This document shows positions 1 through 11,992 of a stretch of 64,000 nt of DNA, piece by piece. The DNA is taken from contig NC_092354.1 in NCBI RefSeq assembly GCF_963676685.1, forward strand, positions 36,984,193 through 37,048,192. Reading direction: 5' to 3'. Source of the DNA: Mytilus edulis (taxonomy: Eukaryota; Mollusca; Bivalvia; Mytilida; Mytilidae). The notes below the pieces were generated by a model. It was not told where the DNA came from, searched no databases, and saw only the letters and a list, made by a program, of their open reading frames with translations. The position numbers and the translations under genes were made by a program. Numbering within the stretch: the first letter of the stretch is position 1; each line of letters opens with the position of its first letter.

Positions 1-745
1 TATTGCTGTTTACAGTTTATCTCTATCTATAATAATATTCAAGATAATAACCAAAAACAGCAAAATTTCCTTAAAATTACCAATTCAGGGGCAGCAACCC
101 AACAATGGGTTGTTTGATTCATCTGAAAATTTCAGGGCAGATAGATCTTGACCTGATGAACAATTTAACACCATGTCAGATTTGCTCAAAATGCTTTGGT
201 TTTTGAGTTATAAGCCAAAAACTGCATTTTACCCCTATGTTCTATTTTAAACTGTGTCAGCCATCTTGGTTGGTTGGCCGGGTCACGCCACACATTTTTT
301 AACCTAGATACCCCAATAATAGTTGTGGCCAAGTTTGGTTAAATTTGGTCCAGTTGTTTCAGAGGAGAAGATTTTTGTAAAAGATTACTAAGATTTACGA
401 AAAATGGTTAAAAATTTACTATAGAGGGCAATAACTCCTAAACAGGTCAACTAACCACTTCGGTCATGTTGACTTATTCGTAAATCTTACTTTGTTGAAC
501 ATTGTTGCTGTTTACAGTTTATCTTTATCTATAATAATATTCAAGATAATAACCAAAAACAGCAAAATTTCCTTGAAATTACCAATTAAGGGGCAGCAAC
601 CCAACAACGGGTTGTCCGATTCATCTGAAAATTTCAGGGCAGATAGATCTTGACCTGATAAACAATTTAACCCCATGTCAGATTTGCTCTAAATGCTTTG
701 GTTTTTGAGTTATAAGCCAAAAACTGCATTTTAAGATCTTAAGAT
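1..745 (+). repeat. TIR-element family, two partial copies in tandem
   Basis: Bases 3-300 and about 504-735 repeat each other with a period near 502 bp (TTGCTGTTTACAG ... ATTCAAGATAATAACC ... GGGCAGCAACCCAACAA). The same sequence recurs at 37561-37985 and in full at 46012-46746, where terminal inverted repeats are visible. The left edge of the first copy is cut by the window. Confidence 0.85.
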
Positions 746-1615
746 TCTTAAGATGTTCTATATAACTCTACTAGACATATATATATAATTTGGCAACTGC
801 TGAAGTCTCACTGTACAGACAAGTTCAATAGTTTATAACAGTGCTCATTTGACATATTTGAAATGTCCTACGCTTGAAAAATGTATAGAACATTTATGTT
901 ATGTAAAATAGTTTACAAAGTAGAACCCACATATATTTACTAATAAGCTATATGAAATAAAATAAAGTGCATTTTTCTATGACAATAATCGCTCTCCCTT
1001 TGAAAAACGATTGTTCCACCAATCTAAATATATAAACACAAAGAAAAAAACACTCATAAACTAGTATCTCAATTGTTTGTAAAATAATTGAAAGGTCTTT
1101 CCTGTAAAAGTGATGTTTTCATAATGTTCTTTGTACAACCTTTCGTTTGATATACGACAAGCATACCTTTTGAAACTTTTCGCTTTTTACACTTAATGAC
1201 CTCATCCGCCTACATTTTTGAGATCGGAAGTATGATATATGTTACACAGGGTAGATGAGCTTTCATTTGATATGCTACAACGCCATGTTCTAGAAAGTTT
1301 GATATCTGTTACCTTTAAAACGATATGCACACAATACTATACTTTTAAGAATCATCCCGTCGTAACTTTTGAACAGACAGTCGGACTCTTTTGAGCTCAG
1401 TGTATAAAATGTAAAGCTCATCGAGAGGAACATTTTATACGCTGTAAGTATGCAGCAAACTCTTATCGTTTTCTTAATATGAAAGCTTGAAATTACAGCG
1501 TAATTTTTTTTGCACTCTGTGACCTTTGACCTTGGGTGCATATTAAAGGTCACATGAACTTAAGATTATTGTTGTAGGTCCCAAATCTTTACGACTTTCT
1601 GTCCTCGAGATTTTT
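746..1615. other. No gene seen
   Basis: AT-rich sequence without a supported exon or a repeat that recurs in this window. Short open frames here are chance. Confidence 0.5.
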
Positions 1616-2400
1616 TCAAGGGAAATAACTTCTTATAAGGGTTAACAACAAAATGATTGTATATATTAATTAACATTGCCATCTGGTCTTGTAGATGTTG
1701 CCGTTTTCAGATGGATTCTATCTTGAATACTTTTTGAGAAAAATGTAAAAGAAAGAAATTGCTTCAAGGGGACATAACTTTCATAGGGAATGATGAAATC
1801 CTTAGCAGCCTCATATGGTAACACATCATGATGAGATCTAACTATTGTCCAAAAAAGGTCATGGTATCTTCAAAAACAACGAGGGGGGACATGTCGAAAA
1901 AAACCAATAAAAGGGAGATAACTTCTAGAGGGGATGATGAAATCCTACACAGCCTCATCTGGTAATACTTCATGATAAGTTTTACCGATGGTCCATATTT
2001 TGTCTTGATAACTCCAATAGAAACGAGGGGAGGCCATGCCAAAAAAATGTTGAAAGATTCCTAAACTGTTCGGATCATCATCCCAAAAATAAATCCCAAC
2101 ATTCCTTTTTTAGTATTGAACCTTCTGAAAAAAATTCATTAAGATCTATTCACTTAAACTAAAGTTATTATCCGGAAACCAAAGTGTCTTCGGACGACAA
2201 CGACACAGACGACGACATCATACCATTATACGAACCAAAATTTTTTTTGGGGTCGTATAAAAAGGGAGGTAACTTCTAAAGGGGATGATGAAATCCTACA
2301 AAAGGTCATCTTGTAAAACTTCATAATAAGTTCTATCGATGGTTCAAATTTGGTATTGATAGCTGCAATAGACGTTGTAGGAGGGCCTTTACTTGGAAAT
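1615..2400. repeat. Tandem ~150-bp repeat interrupted by a second element
   Basis: Units marked by GATAACTTCTAGAGGGG and GATGATGAAATCCT begin near 1618 (degenerate), 1768, 1912 and 2262. Between the last two units lies 2075-2260, which carries GACGACAACGACACAGACGACG and ends in GGTCGTATAA; the terminal word GTCGTATA also marks the start of the repeat at 5516 in the opposite sense. Confidence 0.7.
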
Positions 2401-3239
2401 AGTAATTGATGACATGTTTATTGAACTATTACCTTTTTAAAAGTTTAAAACTTTGGAAGGCTATATGAAATAAAAACTATGGTAAATTTATAAATATTTT
2501 TTCTTTCTTTGTCAATTCAGTCCCTTATTTTGTGGTTTTTGTTTTTCACTTTCTGAAATTGAAAAAGAAAAACATGTATTAGAATAATATTTATGATACA
2601 AAATGAAGCAAAATATGTGCACCAGACCAAAGATTTCAAAAGTGACACTATGCAAATTCTTGATTATACACAGATTATCTTTTAATAAATAATATTTTAT
2701 AAAGAAACATAATTGAATCATCTTAATTGTGTCAAATTAAATTCGTTATTGATATTCAGTGTAATATATCAATTGTATGTAACTTTTAAACAATTGGTTA
2801 ATACATGTTTTTTTTATTATATTTGTAATATGCATATCTCAAAGACTATATTTATGTATTGTTTATCAATTTTATATTTAGTTTCATATAAAATGAATAT
2901 TATAAATCCAGATTATGGTGGTTATATTGTATAAGAGTGATATTTAAAGTTCACTATAGCAACAGACAGACAGACAGTGGTCAGAGCACTATTTCATAAT
3001 TAACTCATAAGTGTTTATGATAATTACTTCTAAAAGGAATAATTATGTTTTGTAGCACTATTTATGTTTTTGTTTTTGATATATATATATATATATATTA
3101 TGAGTGTAACATATTCGTTGACTTCAGACCTTTATTTTTATAGTATATTTGGATGTTACTATGACCTTCATTATCACTGAAGTTGTTGTTTAGGGTCCTG
3201 CTTAAGTATTTCTCCAAGTACTGAATTTTCTAACTGTAT
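2400..3239. other. No gene seen; short (TA)n
   Basis: AT-rich sequence with a pure TA run of about ten units at 3080-3099. No coding or RNA gene was supported. Confidence 0.5.
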
Positions 3240-3345
3240 TGAAACCCCATTGCTGGCCTTCTACTGTTATTTGCTCTTTGATCGGGTTGTTATTTCTTTG
3301 AGACATTCCCCATATCCATTCAATTGTATTATAATGTAACTTTTA
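3240..3345. repeat. Solo retroelement tail (family of 49.6 kb element)
   Basis: GCTGGCCTTCTACTG, GGGTTGTTATTTCTTTGA and ACATTCCCCATATCCATT match, in opposite sense, the 3' untranslated region of the retroelement at 49625-49760 (AATGTGTCAAAGAGACAAC). Related fragments are at 19845, 23412 and 40713. Confidence 0.65.
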
Positions 3346-5515
3346 TCTATTATAATTAGAAAATAGAATATTGGCTTTTTAAACAATTGAATGGACATGT
3401 ATCTTGTACTAGCATCATTCAGACATAATAAATAAGACATTTTGGAAATTTTTAATAGTTATTACCTTTGTATATAATTACATTGTTTGTTCCAACATTT
3501 ACGTTGAAGTTTGTCTGTAAATAGATAAGAAAAAAATAATAAGCATTTTGAGAGTATTCCAATTTATTGCATATTACACTTTATTTTATAAATTAATTGT
3601 ATTGGAACAAAATACTAATTTTTATTGTTTAAATTTTATAACAAATATAAATTCATTTTCTTCAATCGTGACAAATGTGAAAAAAGCAAACTTATGATAT
3701 GTAATAATGTCAAAAATTAAAAACAGCATTCATTTTTGTCAACATAATTGAATTAATGTAATTGTCTTATACATTAGAGTTTTTTACATAAGTTTTTTTA
3801 CCATGTAAGTAATATCACAGTTTTTTCCCCATTCATATAACTTCTTTTATATTTTTTTATGAAACCTTTTTAGTTGTTTGTATTGGTAGTTGCAAAAACC
3901 GTATTTAATACTCTATTTCATACATATGTAAATGGGTTTTGTCAGATTTAAAATAGTTTTTCCATTTTCATTTCTTGTTATTTAAGGATCTCTTTCAGTT
4001 GACTATGAAAAAATTATTTGCTCATTGTTTAACATAATTAAGTGACCTATTGTAAATATATATATATGTTTCTCATTTTGCAATCATCTCACATTTCTTA
4101 TTTTAAAATATAACGAAAGTGAATATCTATTGTTAATTAGTTTTAATTAATACTTACTGGAGATCCCTTTCCATTGTTTATACCTGTAATAGCTGCAGCT
4201 GCAGCTATTATAGAAACTGTTTCTACAGTTATCATCATTATCAGAAATACATTTTTAAATCAATAAAAACATGTATTATGTCACATTATGATATTTATAT
4301 GCCAATTGTACTTAAAATAGGCATTGTGCGAATATTGGACAGTTAATTAATCATTGTATTGGAATGAAATTCTAACTTGATCTATAACTTAATTTGTCAT
4401 GGTATATACTATAAAAGATACCAAACAAACCTAACACTTAATTCTTCAAACAAATTACTGAAGAAAAGGGGAAACAATCAAAATGTCATTTATCTTTATT
4501 AATACAATGTCTTTTACAATTGTTTAAAAAACAGTTTTTCCGCATTGTATATAGTAAATATAGTAAGATTTTGTTTGTAACACCAGCAGGTAATTTTTTT
4601 TTATCTGAACTACTGTTGTGACGAAACTTAGTGTCCCTCGTCCAAACAACTCTCAACATATTCATTTGACCAGTACCAACAGACGATGGAACTTAGTGCC
4701 CTTCGTCCAAACATCCCTTCAGATTATCAAGAATAAACAACGAGAACTCAGTTTTGCTGGTAGGAAAATGATGTTTATATTTAAACTTTCTTTTTGATCA
4801 AAATAATTTACAATGTACTAATTAGACACATTAACGATAAAAAAAAATATGATCTCTAGACAAAGTACAAGTGTTCTTGTTTCGTAAATTGCTGACATTA
4901 ATTCTTGAATTCCATGCCAATTAACTGTGCTATTTATATTGATTTATGCAGTACGTATGAAACATCTGCTTTTTGACTTTCTTATGATCATCCTATTTAT
5001 AGTTTGTGAAGTGAATACTTAATGATTTTTTTCTGAGATATATACCACTAGATTCAAGACCATAAAACTGTAGAATTGTTATAAGTTTGTTTCAGCACTT
5101 GATGATTATGGACTATTGTGAAGTGAAATGGTCGCTCCCTAAAAAAATGTATCATTATACATAAAATAACAAAAACATTAATTAATGGTGGGACTGCTCC
5201 TCTACATATCACATCATAATTATTTTATGATAATCAGGTCTTTGTTAGCGGGCTGTGATGAAATCAACAGAAATTAATGCATGAATCTTTTGTTTCAAGT
5301 AAAGAACATCAATATTAATTTTATTACAACAACCACCTATAGATGTAATCACAGAGACCTGTTTTTAAATTGATCAGACGATTAGGGTTTCGGTGTTGGC
5401 CGATCAACATAAGTGGTTACACTAATTTCACCAAACCAAAATTTTGTGAATTGACCATACACATGATACATGCCATAATTATTCTGACAAATAACGGAAT
5501 ACCCATCTTTTGTTG
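3346..5515. other. No gene seen; 24-bp palindrome inside
   Basis: AT-rich sequence without supported exons. It contains a perfect 24-bp palindrome at 4187-4210 built on CTGCAG steps. A near-duplicate phrase (ACTTAGTGTCCCTCGTCC / ACTTAGTGCCCTTCGTCC) occurs at 4627 and 4690. Confidence 0.5.
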
Positions 5516-7015
5516 ATATAGTTTTTATACGACCGCAAAATTTGAAAAAATTTTCGTCGTATATTGCTATCACGTTGGCGTCGTCGTCGTCGTCGTCTGC
5601 GTCGTCGTCCGGCGTCCGAATACTTTTAGTTTTCGCACTCTAACTTTAGTAAAAGTGAATGGAAATCTATGAAATTTTAACACAAGGTTTATGACCACAA
5701 AAGGAAGGTTGGTATTGATTTTGGGAGTTTTGGTCCCAACATTTTAGGAATTAGGGGCCAAAAAGGGCCCAAATAAGCATTTTTTTGGTTTTCGCACTAT
5801 AACTTTAGTTTAAGTTAATAGAAATCTATGAAATTTTGACACAAGGTTTATGACCACAAAAGAACTGTTGGGATTGATTTTGGGAGTTTAGGTTTCAACA
5901 GTTTAGGAATTAGGGGCCAAAAAAGGGCCCAAATAAGCATTATTCTTGGTTTTCGCACAATAACTTTAGTTTAAGTAAATAGAAATCAATGAAATTTAAA
6001 CACAATGTTAATGACTACAAAAGGAAGGTTGGTATTGATTTTGGGAGTTTAGGTCCCAACAGTTTAGGAATTAGGGGCCAAAAAGGGACCCAAATAAGCA
6101 TTTTTCTTGGTTTTCGCACCATAACGTTAGTATAAGTAAATAGAAATCTATGAAATTTAAACACAAGGTTTATGACCATAAAAGGAAGGTTGGTATTGAT
6201 TTTGGGAGTTTTGGTCCCAACAGAATAAGGGGCCCAAAGGGGTCCAAAATTAAACTTTGTTTGATTTCATCAAAATTGAATAATTGGGGTTCTTTGATAT
6301 GCCGAATCTAACTGTCATGACTGTGTATGTAGATTCTTAACTTTTGGTCCCGTTTTCAAATTGGTCTACATTAAGGTCCAAAGGGTCCAAAATTAAACTT
6401 AGTTTGATTTTGACAAAAAATGAATCAGTAAGTTCTTTGATATGCTGAATCTAAAAATGTACTAAGATTCTTGATTATTGGCCCAGTTTTCAAGTTGGTC
6501 CAAATCGGGGTCCAAAATTAAACTTTGTTTGATTTCATCAAAAATTGAATAAATGGGGTTCTTTGATATACCAAATCTAACTGTGTATGTAGATTCTTCA
6601 TTTTTGGTCCTGTTTTCAAATTGGTCTACACTAAAGTCCAAAGGGTCCAAAATTAAACTTAGTCTGATTTCAACAAAAATTGAAATCTTGGGGTTCTTTG
6701 ATATGCTCAATCCAAAAATGTACTTAGATTTTTTATTATGGGCCCAGTTTTCAAGTTGGTCCAAATCAGGATCTAAAATTATTATATTAAGTATTGTGCA
6801 ATAGCAAGTCTTTTCAATTGCACAGTATTGCGCAATGGCAAGAAATATCTAATTGCACAATATTGTGAAATAGCAAATTTTTTTTTAATTAGAGTTATCT
6901 TTCTTTGTCCAGAATAGTAAGCAAGAAATATCTAATTGCAAAATATTGTGCAATAGCAAGATTTTTTTTTAATTGGAGTTATCTTTCTTTGTCCAGAATC
7001 AACTTAAATCTTTGT
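5516..7015. repeat. Composite dispersed element with nested tandem repeats
   Basis: It opens with TTTTATACGACCGCAAA and a GTCGTC microsatellite (5579-5612). Four tandem units of about 160 bp follow (TTTCGCAC at 5631, 5790, 5951, 6112), each with ACACAAGGTTTATGACCAC and GGGCCAAAAAGGG. Then comes a second tandem series at 6240-6780 built on GGTCCAAAATTAAACTT. It ends with repeated TATTGTGCAATAGCAAG phrases (6793-6965). No coding capacity was seen, so it looks non-autonomous. Confidence 0.8.
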
Positions 7016-7170
7016 TATATACAATATACAATGTATATTCACTTTTTACTACCAACTGATAAATTATAATAAATAACATTCAGTGATAACAAGCAGTTTT
7101 TTTTACATCTTAATATTTTATGATGTATTTAAATGAGTAGTTATTGTTGCAAACTCCATTAGAAACATTT

Positions 7171-7470
7171 TTATGCCCCACCTACGATAGTAGAGGGGCA
7201 TTATGTTTTCTGGTCTGTGCGTCTGTCCGTCCGTCCGTCTGTCCGTTCGTCCGTCCGTCTGTCCCGCTTCAGGTTAAAGTTTTTGGTCAAGGTAGTTTTT
7301 GATGAAGTTTAAGTCCAATCGACTTCAAACTTAGTACACATGTCCCCTATGATATGATCTTTCTAATTTTAATGCCAAATTAGAGTTTTTACCCCAATTT
7401 CACGGTCCACTGAACATGGAAAATGATAGTGCGAGTGGGGCATTCGTGTACTGAGGACACATTCTTGTTT
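7171..7470. mobile_element. Non-autonomous TIR element (TGCCCCAC family), copy 1
   Basis: Starts TGCCCCAC (7173-7180) and has the inverse GTGGGGCA at 7435-7442. A GTCCGTCCGTCTGTCC microsatellite follows the left end. The body has TTTGGTCAAGGTAGTTTTTG and TTTCACGGTCCACT. Other copies are at 9524-9800 and 43695-43895. Confidence 0.75.
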
Positions 7471-8174
7471 TGAGAGGATTAATATTCAACAGCATAGTGA
7501 ATTGCTCTAAGAGAAAACAAAAATTTTAAGTTCATTAGAACACATTCATTCTGTGTCAGAAAGCTATGCTGTGTCAACTATTTAATCACAATCAATCCAA
7601 ATTTAGAGCTGAATCCAGCTTGAATGTTGTGTCCATACTTGCCCCAACCGTTCAGGGTTCAACCTCTGCGGTCGTATAAAGCTACGCCCTGCGGAGCATC
7701 TGGTTTACACATATTTTCATTCAAAGCATTATCCTATATAATGATTTTAAGCCTGTGGGGAAACTCGTGTATAGTTCTCCCTAGCATGTCAGTATTCAAT
7801 TCAATATGTCACTGGATGATTATTTTTCGAATCACTACGGAGTCAGTATGATGATCAGTACATCTACAGATATATACAGAAATACTGTATAATTTGCAAT
7901 CTACAACAATAAGGAAAACTAACACAGCGTAGAGTTAAGGTATCCAATTTTGTACAAAACAATTAGCAACAATATATGATGATAATGAGAAGGAGGATAA
8001 GTGGAATTGCTCAGTTGAATAACATCAGTGTTCTGAGTTCTGAGTTTTACAGTTGTTAATCTTGCATGTATCCTTCTAATAAATCACTTGATATTCCTTT
8101 TTCGAGGTTGAAGCATTTAGGATGCTATTACTGTTTAGTCAACAGAAGTGTTTGCAACCCTTGATCATGATGTA
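7471..8174. other. No gene seen
   Basis: Includes a short phrase TTGCCCCAACCGTTCAGGGTTC and GGTCGTATAAAGCTACGCCC at 7641-7690, which reads like the end of a dispersed retroelement (P-F-R-V-Q-P-L-R-S-Y-K frame). Too short to classify. Confidence 0.35.
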
Positions 8175-8462
8175 TTGCTTTTTTCGTATAGTGAATTGAA
8201 GAACTATTGTCTTTGGTTTTATTGTTGATTTGGGTTTGAAATAACATGAGCAACACGGAGGTTGCCACATGTGGAGCAGGTTCTGCTTACCCTTCTGGAG
8301 CACATGAGATCACTCCCAGTTTGTGGTGTTGTTCGTGTTGCTTTTGCGTTAGTTTTCTATGCTGTGGCATGTGTACTTTTATTTGTCTGCTTGTCTTTTT
8401 CCTTTTTAGCCAAGGCCTTGTCAGTTTTTTTTATCAATCTATGAGTTTGACTGTCCATATGT
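8175..8462 (+). repeat. Solo retroelement tail, GTGGAGCAGG family, copy 1
   Basis: GAGCAACACGGAGGTTGCCA, ATGTGGAGCAGGTTCTGCTT and TTCTGGAGCACATGAGATCA recur at 17011 and 35945. At 35945 the block follows a decayed reverse transcriptase, so this is the 3' end of that retroelement without its coding part. The open frames through it are not genes. Confidence 0.72.
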
Positions 8463-9523
8463 AGACCCTCATTCAATTAACAAGCGGAACATTATCTCAG
8501 CTGTTTCAGTACCATTTACATTTATAATAGAGTTTTATTTAAATATATTTAAATATATTTAAATATAAGAACTATCACGCAGTGTCACATGCATAAGTAA
8601 TAAGAAGGTCTCGAAACAAAATAAAACATTGCTTTGTTAACAATTAATTCTGAAATATCAAACGTAACTTTTTATTTTATTTATTTTCATTTAAAACTTT
8701 CAATGTTTGTGCAAATAGAAGTACAATCAAATACGCTTTTTGTTTTAATTTGCAGCTGACGTTGTAATTGTGACGTAGATCAGTCCACGTTTTATTGGCC
8801 TTAGAAAATGGCTTTGTTTCCAAAACGGAAGACGAACATCATTTTATAAATGCAATGCCGTTCAATCGTTTTCCGTTTTTTATTTAATGTGCAACTCCAG
8901 TATCTTTGAAACACCAAACAGTTAACTTTCACCGTGGACTCACCCACTAAATTTATTCCTTTTGTGAAATCTTTATTCGAGGTGATTTTATATTTGAATG
9001 ATCTAAACACAGTCAACACACATGCTGTTGACATAGTCTCCTTTTCTGTTTCAAAAATGAAATGAAGCAACCACCACTCCTTGAAAATGTAGGTTAAGAT
9101 TGTGCTTGTTGTCATACAGTTATTTTGCTTAGCTACTTGTCACCGTAGAAATAACTTTCAAAAAACCCATAATTCACCATAAAGATCAATATATTGACAT
9201 TGTTAACAAAAAAGACCACAACCTATATGTAGGGAAAAAGATAATTTAAACAAAACATCAAATATCTGACATGAAAAAAAGCATAATAACAGAATGCCTA
9301 ACACAGGTCATTATTGATGAACAGACACCCAAAATTATAAAACATAATTGGGTTTACACAATTCGCCTTAAATTTTCTCAAAAAGTTACAGAAAAAAGAT
9401 TATTACATTAAAAGATCAAAACTAACAAAAATAAACAAAAAAATCATCGGAGTTTCATTTGAATGCATCAGGTAGTGCTTTTAAAAAATGAAATACACCA
9501 AAGGGTAGTGATTTAGTATTTGT
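8463..9523. other. No gene seen
   Basis: AT-rich. A short iterated TTTAAATATA tract occurs at 8536-8566. The minus-strand frame of about 104 codons at 8801-9115 has no recognisable domain and I do not support it. Confidence 0.5.
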
Positions 9524-9800
9524 GTATACCCCACCGACAATAGTAGATGGGCATTATGTCTTCTGGTCTGTTCGTCCGTTCGTCTGTTGGTATGTCCAGT
9601 TAAAGGTTACTAGTTTTGGTCTAGGTAGTTTTTAATAATTGAAGTCCAATCAACCTTAAACTTAGTTTATATGTTCCTTATGATATGATCTTTCTAATTT
9701 TAATGTCAAATTAGAGTTCTGACCCCGATTTCACGGTCCACTTAACACAGGAAATGAAAGTGCGAGTGGGGCATCCATGTACTGGGGACACCTTCTTGTT
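9524..9800. mobile_element. TIR element (TGCCCCAC family), copy 2
   Basis: Diverged copy: the left end is TATACCCCACCGACAATAG, the right end AGTGGGGCATCCATGTACT. It keeps the GTCCGTTCGTCTG stretch and the TTTCACGGTCCACTTAACAC phrase. Confidence 0.72.
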
Positions 9801-11356
9801 ATATGGTAGTATAAATTGATATTAAAATAGATCAAAGAATTAATAAAAAGCACACGAAGATGCATAATGACAATTTGCTAGGTCTGTTTGATTCTATTTA
9901 CTAGATTTATGAATATCGTCGTTTTATCTATAAATGAATAACACTTTATGTGGAATGATAGTTCTAGAAGTTAGTTACTACTGATATGTTTGTTATTAAA
10001 AATGTAGACATCTTTACATTACTTTTTAATAAATAAAGTTTGCATTTCTCATATCATCGCATGATACAATTGCAGTTTCATGCATATGGATCAAAATATG
10101 GTCTAACTAATTACTTGCGAGTCAAACAACGTCATTGACAAGTTTTTGCTAATCTGACGAAATTCAATCACAGCATATGTATCACACCATTGTGTCTTTA
10201 TTCATCTTTTATAATATTTCAACAAAAACAATCATATTTTCATTATTTGATTTATTCGTAGCTGAATGTCTTCAATAATCTAGTATTTATTATGCTCGTT
10301 AATACTAAAAAAGTACACATAATCATAGTATCGGTTATTCTTTTCAACCGTACACACAAACATGACAATATGTTACATTACTACACAAGATCTTTCTCTC
10401 GGTTTCATGGTTTCTAATACTTTACCGCTGAGACTGCTAGAAATAAAATACATTCAAAATTTAGAGGTAACAATTTAATAATCTAGAAAAATACTATAAG
10501 AATGTAAAAAATAACACCCGACCAAGCCGACATGAGCTGACAGTGTACCTATTATCTCTGTGTTTTTGTTGATCAAACATCATTGTCAATATAATTGAAT
10601 TTTTGCGACATGTAAGTTAGAGTATAAGCTTGCTACAAAACCATGTTAAATCCACCACAGGCTACACTAGAAATGCATGTACTGAATAAATATTATTACA
10701 GTTGAGATCATTCCTTCGAAATGTTTCCGTTTCAAATTTTCCTCGGACTTTTGAAATTCTATATTTTACCTTTTTTACCTGTGTATTCTGCTGATTTAAT
10801 TTGATGAAAGAAATTGTAAATGATAAATATGAAACATCCTTTTCTGTAATGCATACTTACGGTTTATGTGTGTTGTTAGAATACTGTTCTATTAGTAAAT
10901 CAACATACATTCCTAGTCTGTAATTACAAACAAAAATATATTTGACAGGTATCCTTTAAAACAAAATATGTATTCGTTTTATCCTGTTTAATTTATCACT
11001 TTTAAAATAAAATTTTGACAATATTATGTTTTTTTTTTTTTATCAGAATGAGTGTGTAATCACTGGAAACAGTTTAATTGTTGTAATAGTTTTGTTCTCG
11101 ACACAAACTTGACAAAGTTGAAAGCTGCTTCTTCATATTTGAACAATCAGAACTATATACAATGATGCTTACTTACATAATTATGATACTTATAAACCTT
11201 TGTAGTATATGACACATGGTTTGAAATAATTTGGAAAAAAAAGAAGAAAAATGTCGATACCTTCAACTGTTTCAAACAATGCCAAAAACTGTATTATATG
11301 AAATGAGTTCACGGTCAATCTATTCATGCTATGTAAGAATGTCAAAAGGAGTACTT
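9801..11356. other. No gene seen; 3' flank of the LRAT gene
   Basis: AT-rich intergenic DNA beyond the 3' end of the minus-strand gene. No exon with paired splice sites and no recurrent repeat was noticed. Confidence 0.5.
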
Positions 11357-11362
11357 TTTATT
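11357..11362 (-). terminator. Candidate polyadenylation signal AATAAA
   Basis: AATAAA on the minus strand about 150 bases after the LRAT stop codon. The distance is ordinary for a 3' untranslated region, but the hexamer is common in such AT-rich DNA. Confidence 0.3.
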
Positions 11363-11509
11363 ACAGCGGTACACATATGATCAACATAATAAAATGTCAG
11401 TCGAAATCATCAGCAGAATGAATTTAAAATCAAATAAAACGTTATACGTACAATGTGTTTTTTTGTATTGTATTGGTACACTTACAGATAGAGTGTAATT
11501 ATCAACAGC

Positions 11510-11992
11510 TTACGTTTTATTAAGTGATTCCGTTGCCTCAAGATTCTCATGTTCAGTCTGTCCACTGTATGCCAAGCCAGTTGCACAGTAACATGCAAAA
11601 TGTTCACAATTAAAGTTCGTCAAGTTATACTCTACATCAGACTTTTCAAAAATTAAGACCATCATTATAGCCCTCTTCTTAACAAGTTTACTCGAAAAAG
11701 AAAATTTTGGGTATCTACAGTAGAAAAGGTTATCATGAAATTTGAGTGTTTTTCTTTGAACGCTAGGCCGACTATTTCTGCATAATACTGCTAAACATGT
11801 ATTAAAAGCTGACTCAGTAGCCCTTAATTCAACAATTTCAAATCTATTGCAGGTTTTATTAATGTTTATGACAATCCCATAATGCTTATATATATAGCTT
11901 TTATCTGCAATTTTCATTCGGCCGAATGCAATTTGCATTCCAATCTGTAAATCATCAGCAACGATTAGTTGTCCTTCTTCTTTGTTATTGAT
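11510..11992 (-). CDS. Terminal exon: LRAT-like thiol domain
   Basis: 483 bp, 160 residues plus a TAA stop, entered in phase 0 from the acceptor TTACATCGCAG. Near the start is Y-K-H-Y-G-I-V-I, the position of the family's first catalytic histidine (codon 11884-11882). Near the end is N-C-E-H-F-A-C-Y-C, the catalytic cysteine motif (cysteine codon 11608-11606). These are hallmarks of the LRAT / HRASLS (PLAAT) branch of NlpC/P60 enzymes, which transfer or release acyl chains through a thiol intermediate. The usual second histidine, about 12 residues after the first, is not evident: the region reads N-R-F-E-I-V-E-L. The 48 residues or so before the NCEHF motif are basic and aromatic. This is the firmest functional call in the window. 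Confidence 0.85.
   Translation of the reverse strand: MNNKEEGQLIVADDLQIGMQIAFGRMKIADKSYIYKHYGIVININKTCNRFEIVELRATESAFNTCLAVLCRNSRPSVQRKTLKFHDNLFYCRYPKFSFSSKLVKKRAIMMVLIFEKSDVEYNLTNFNCEHFACYCATGLAYSGQTEHENLEATESLNKT

Noticed and set aside
6462-6804. About 100-codon repetitive frames on both strands
   Set aside because: They fall within the tandem series of a dispersed repeat and have no independent support.
8246-8464. Cysteine-rich short open frame that looks like a small secreted or metal-binding peptide
   Set aside because: The same nucleotide sequence recurs at 17.0 and 36.0 kb as the tail of a retroelement; the cysteines come from reading the repeat in one frame.
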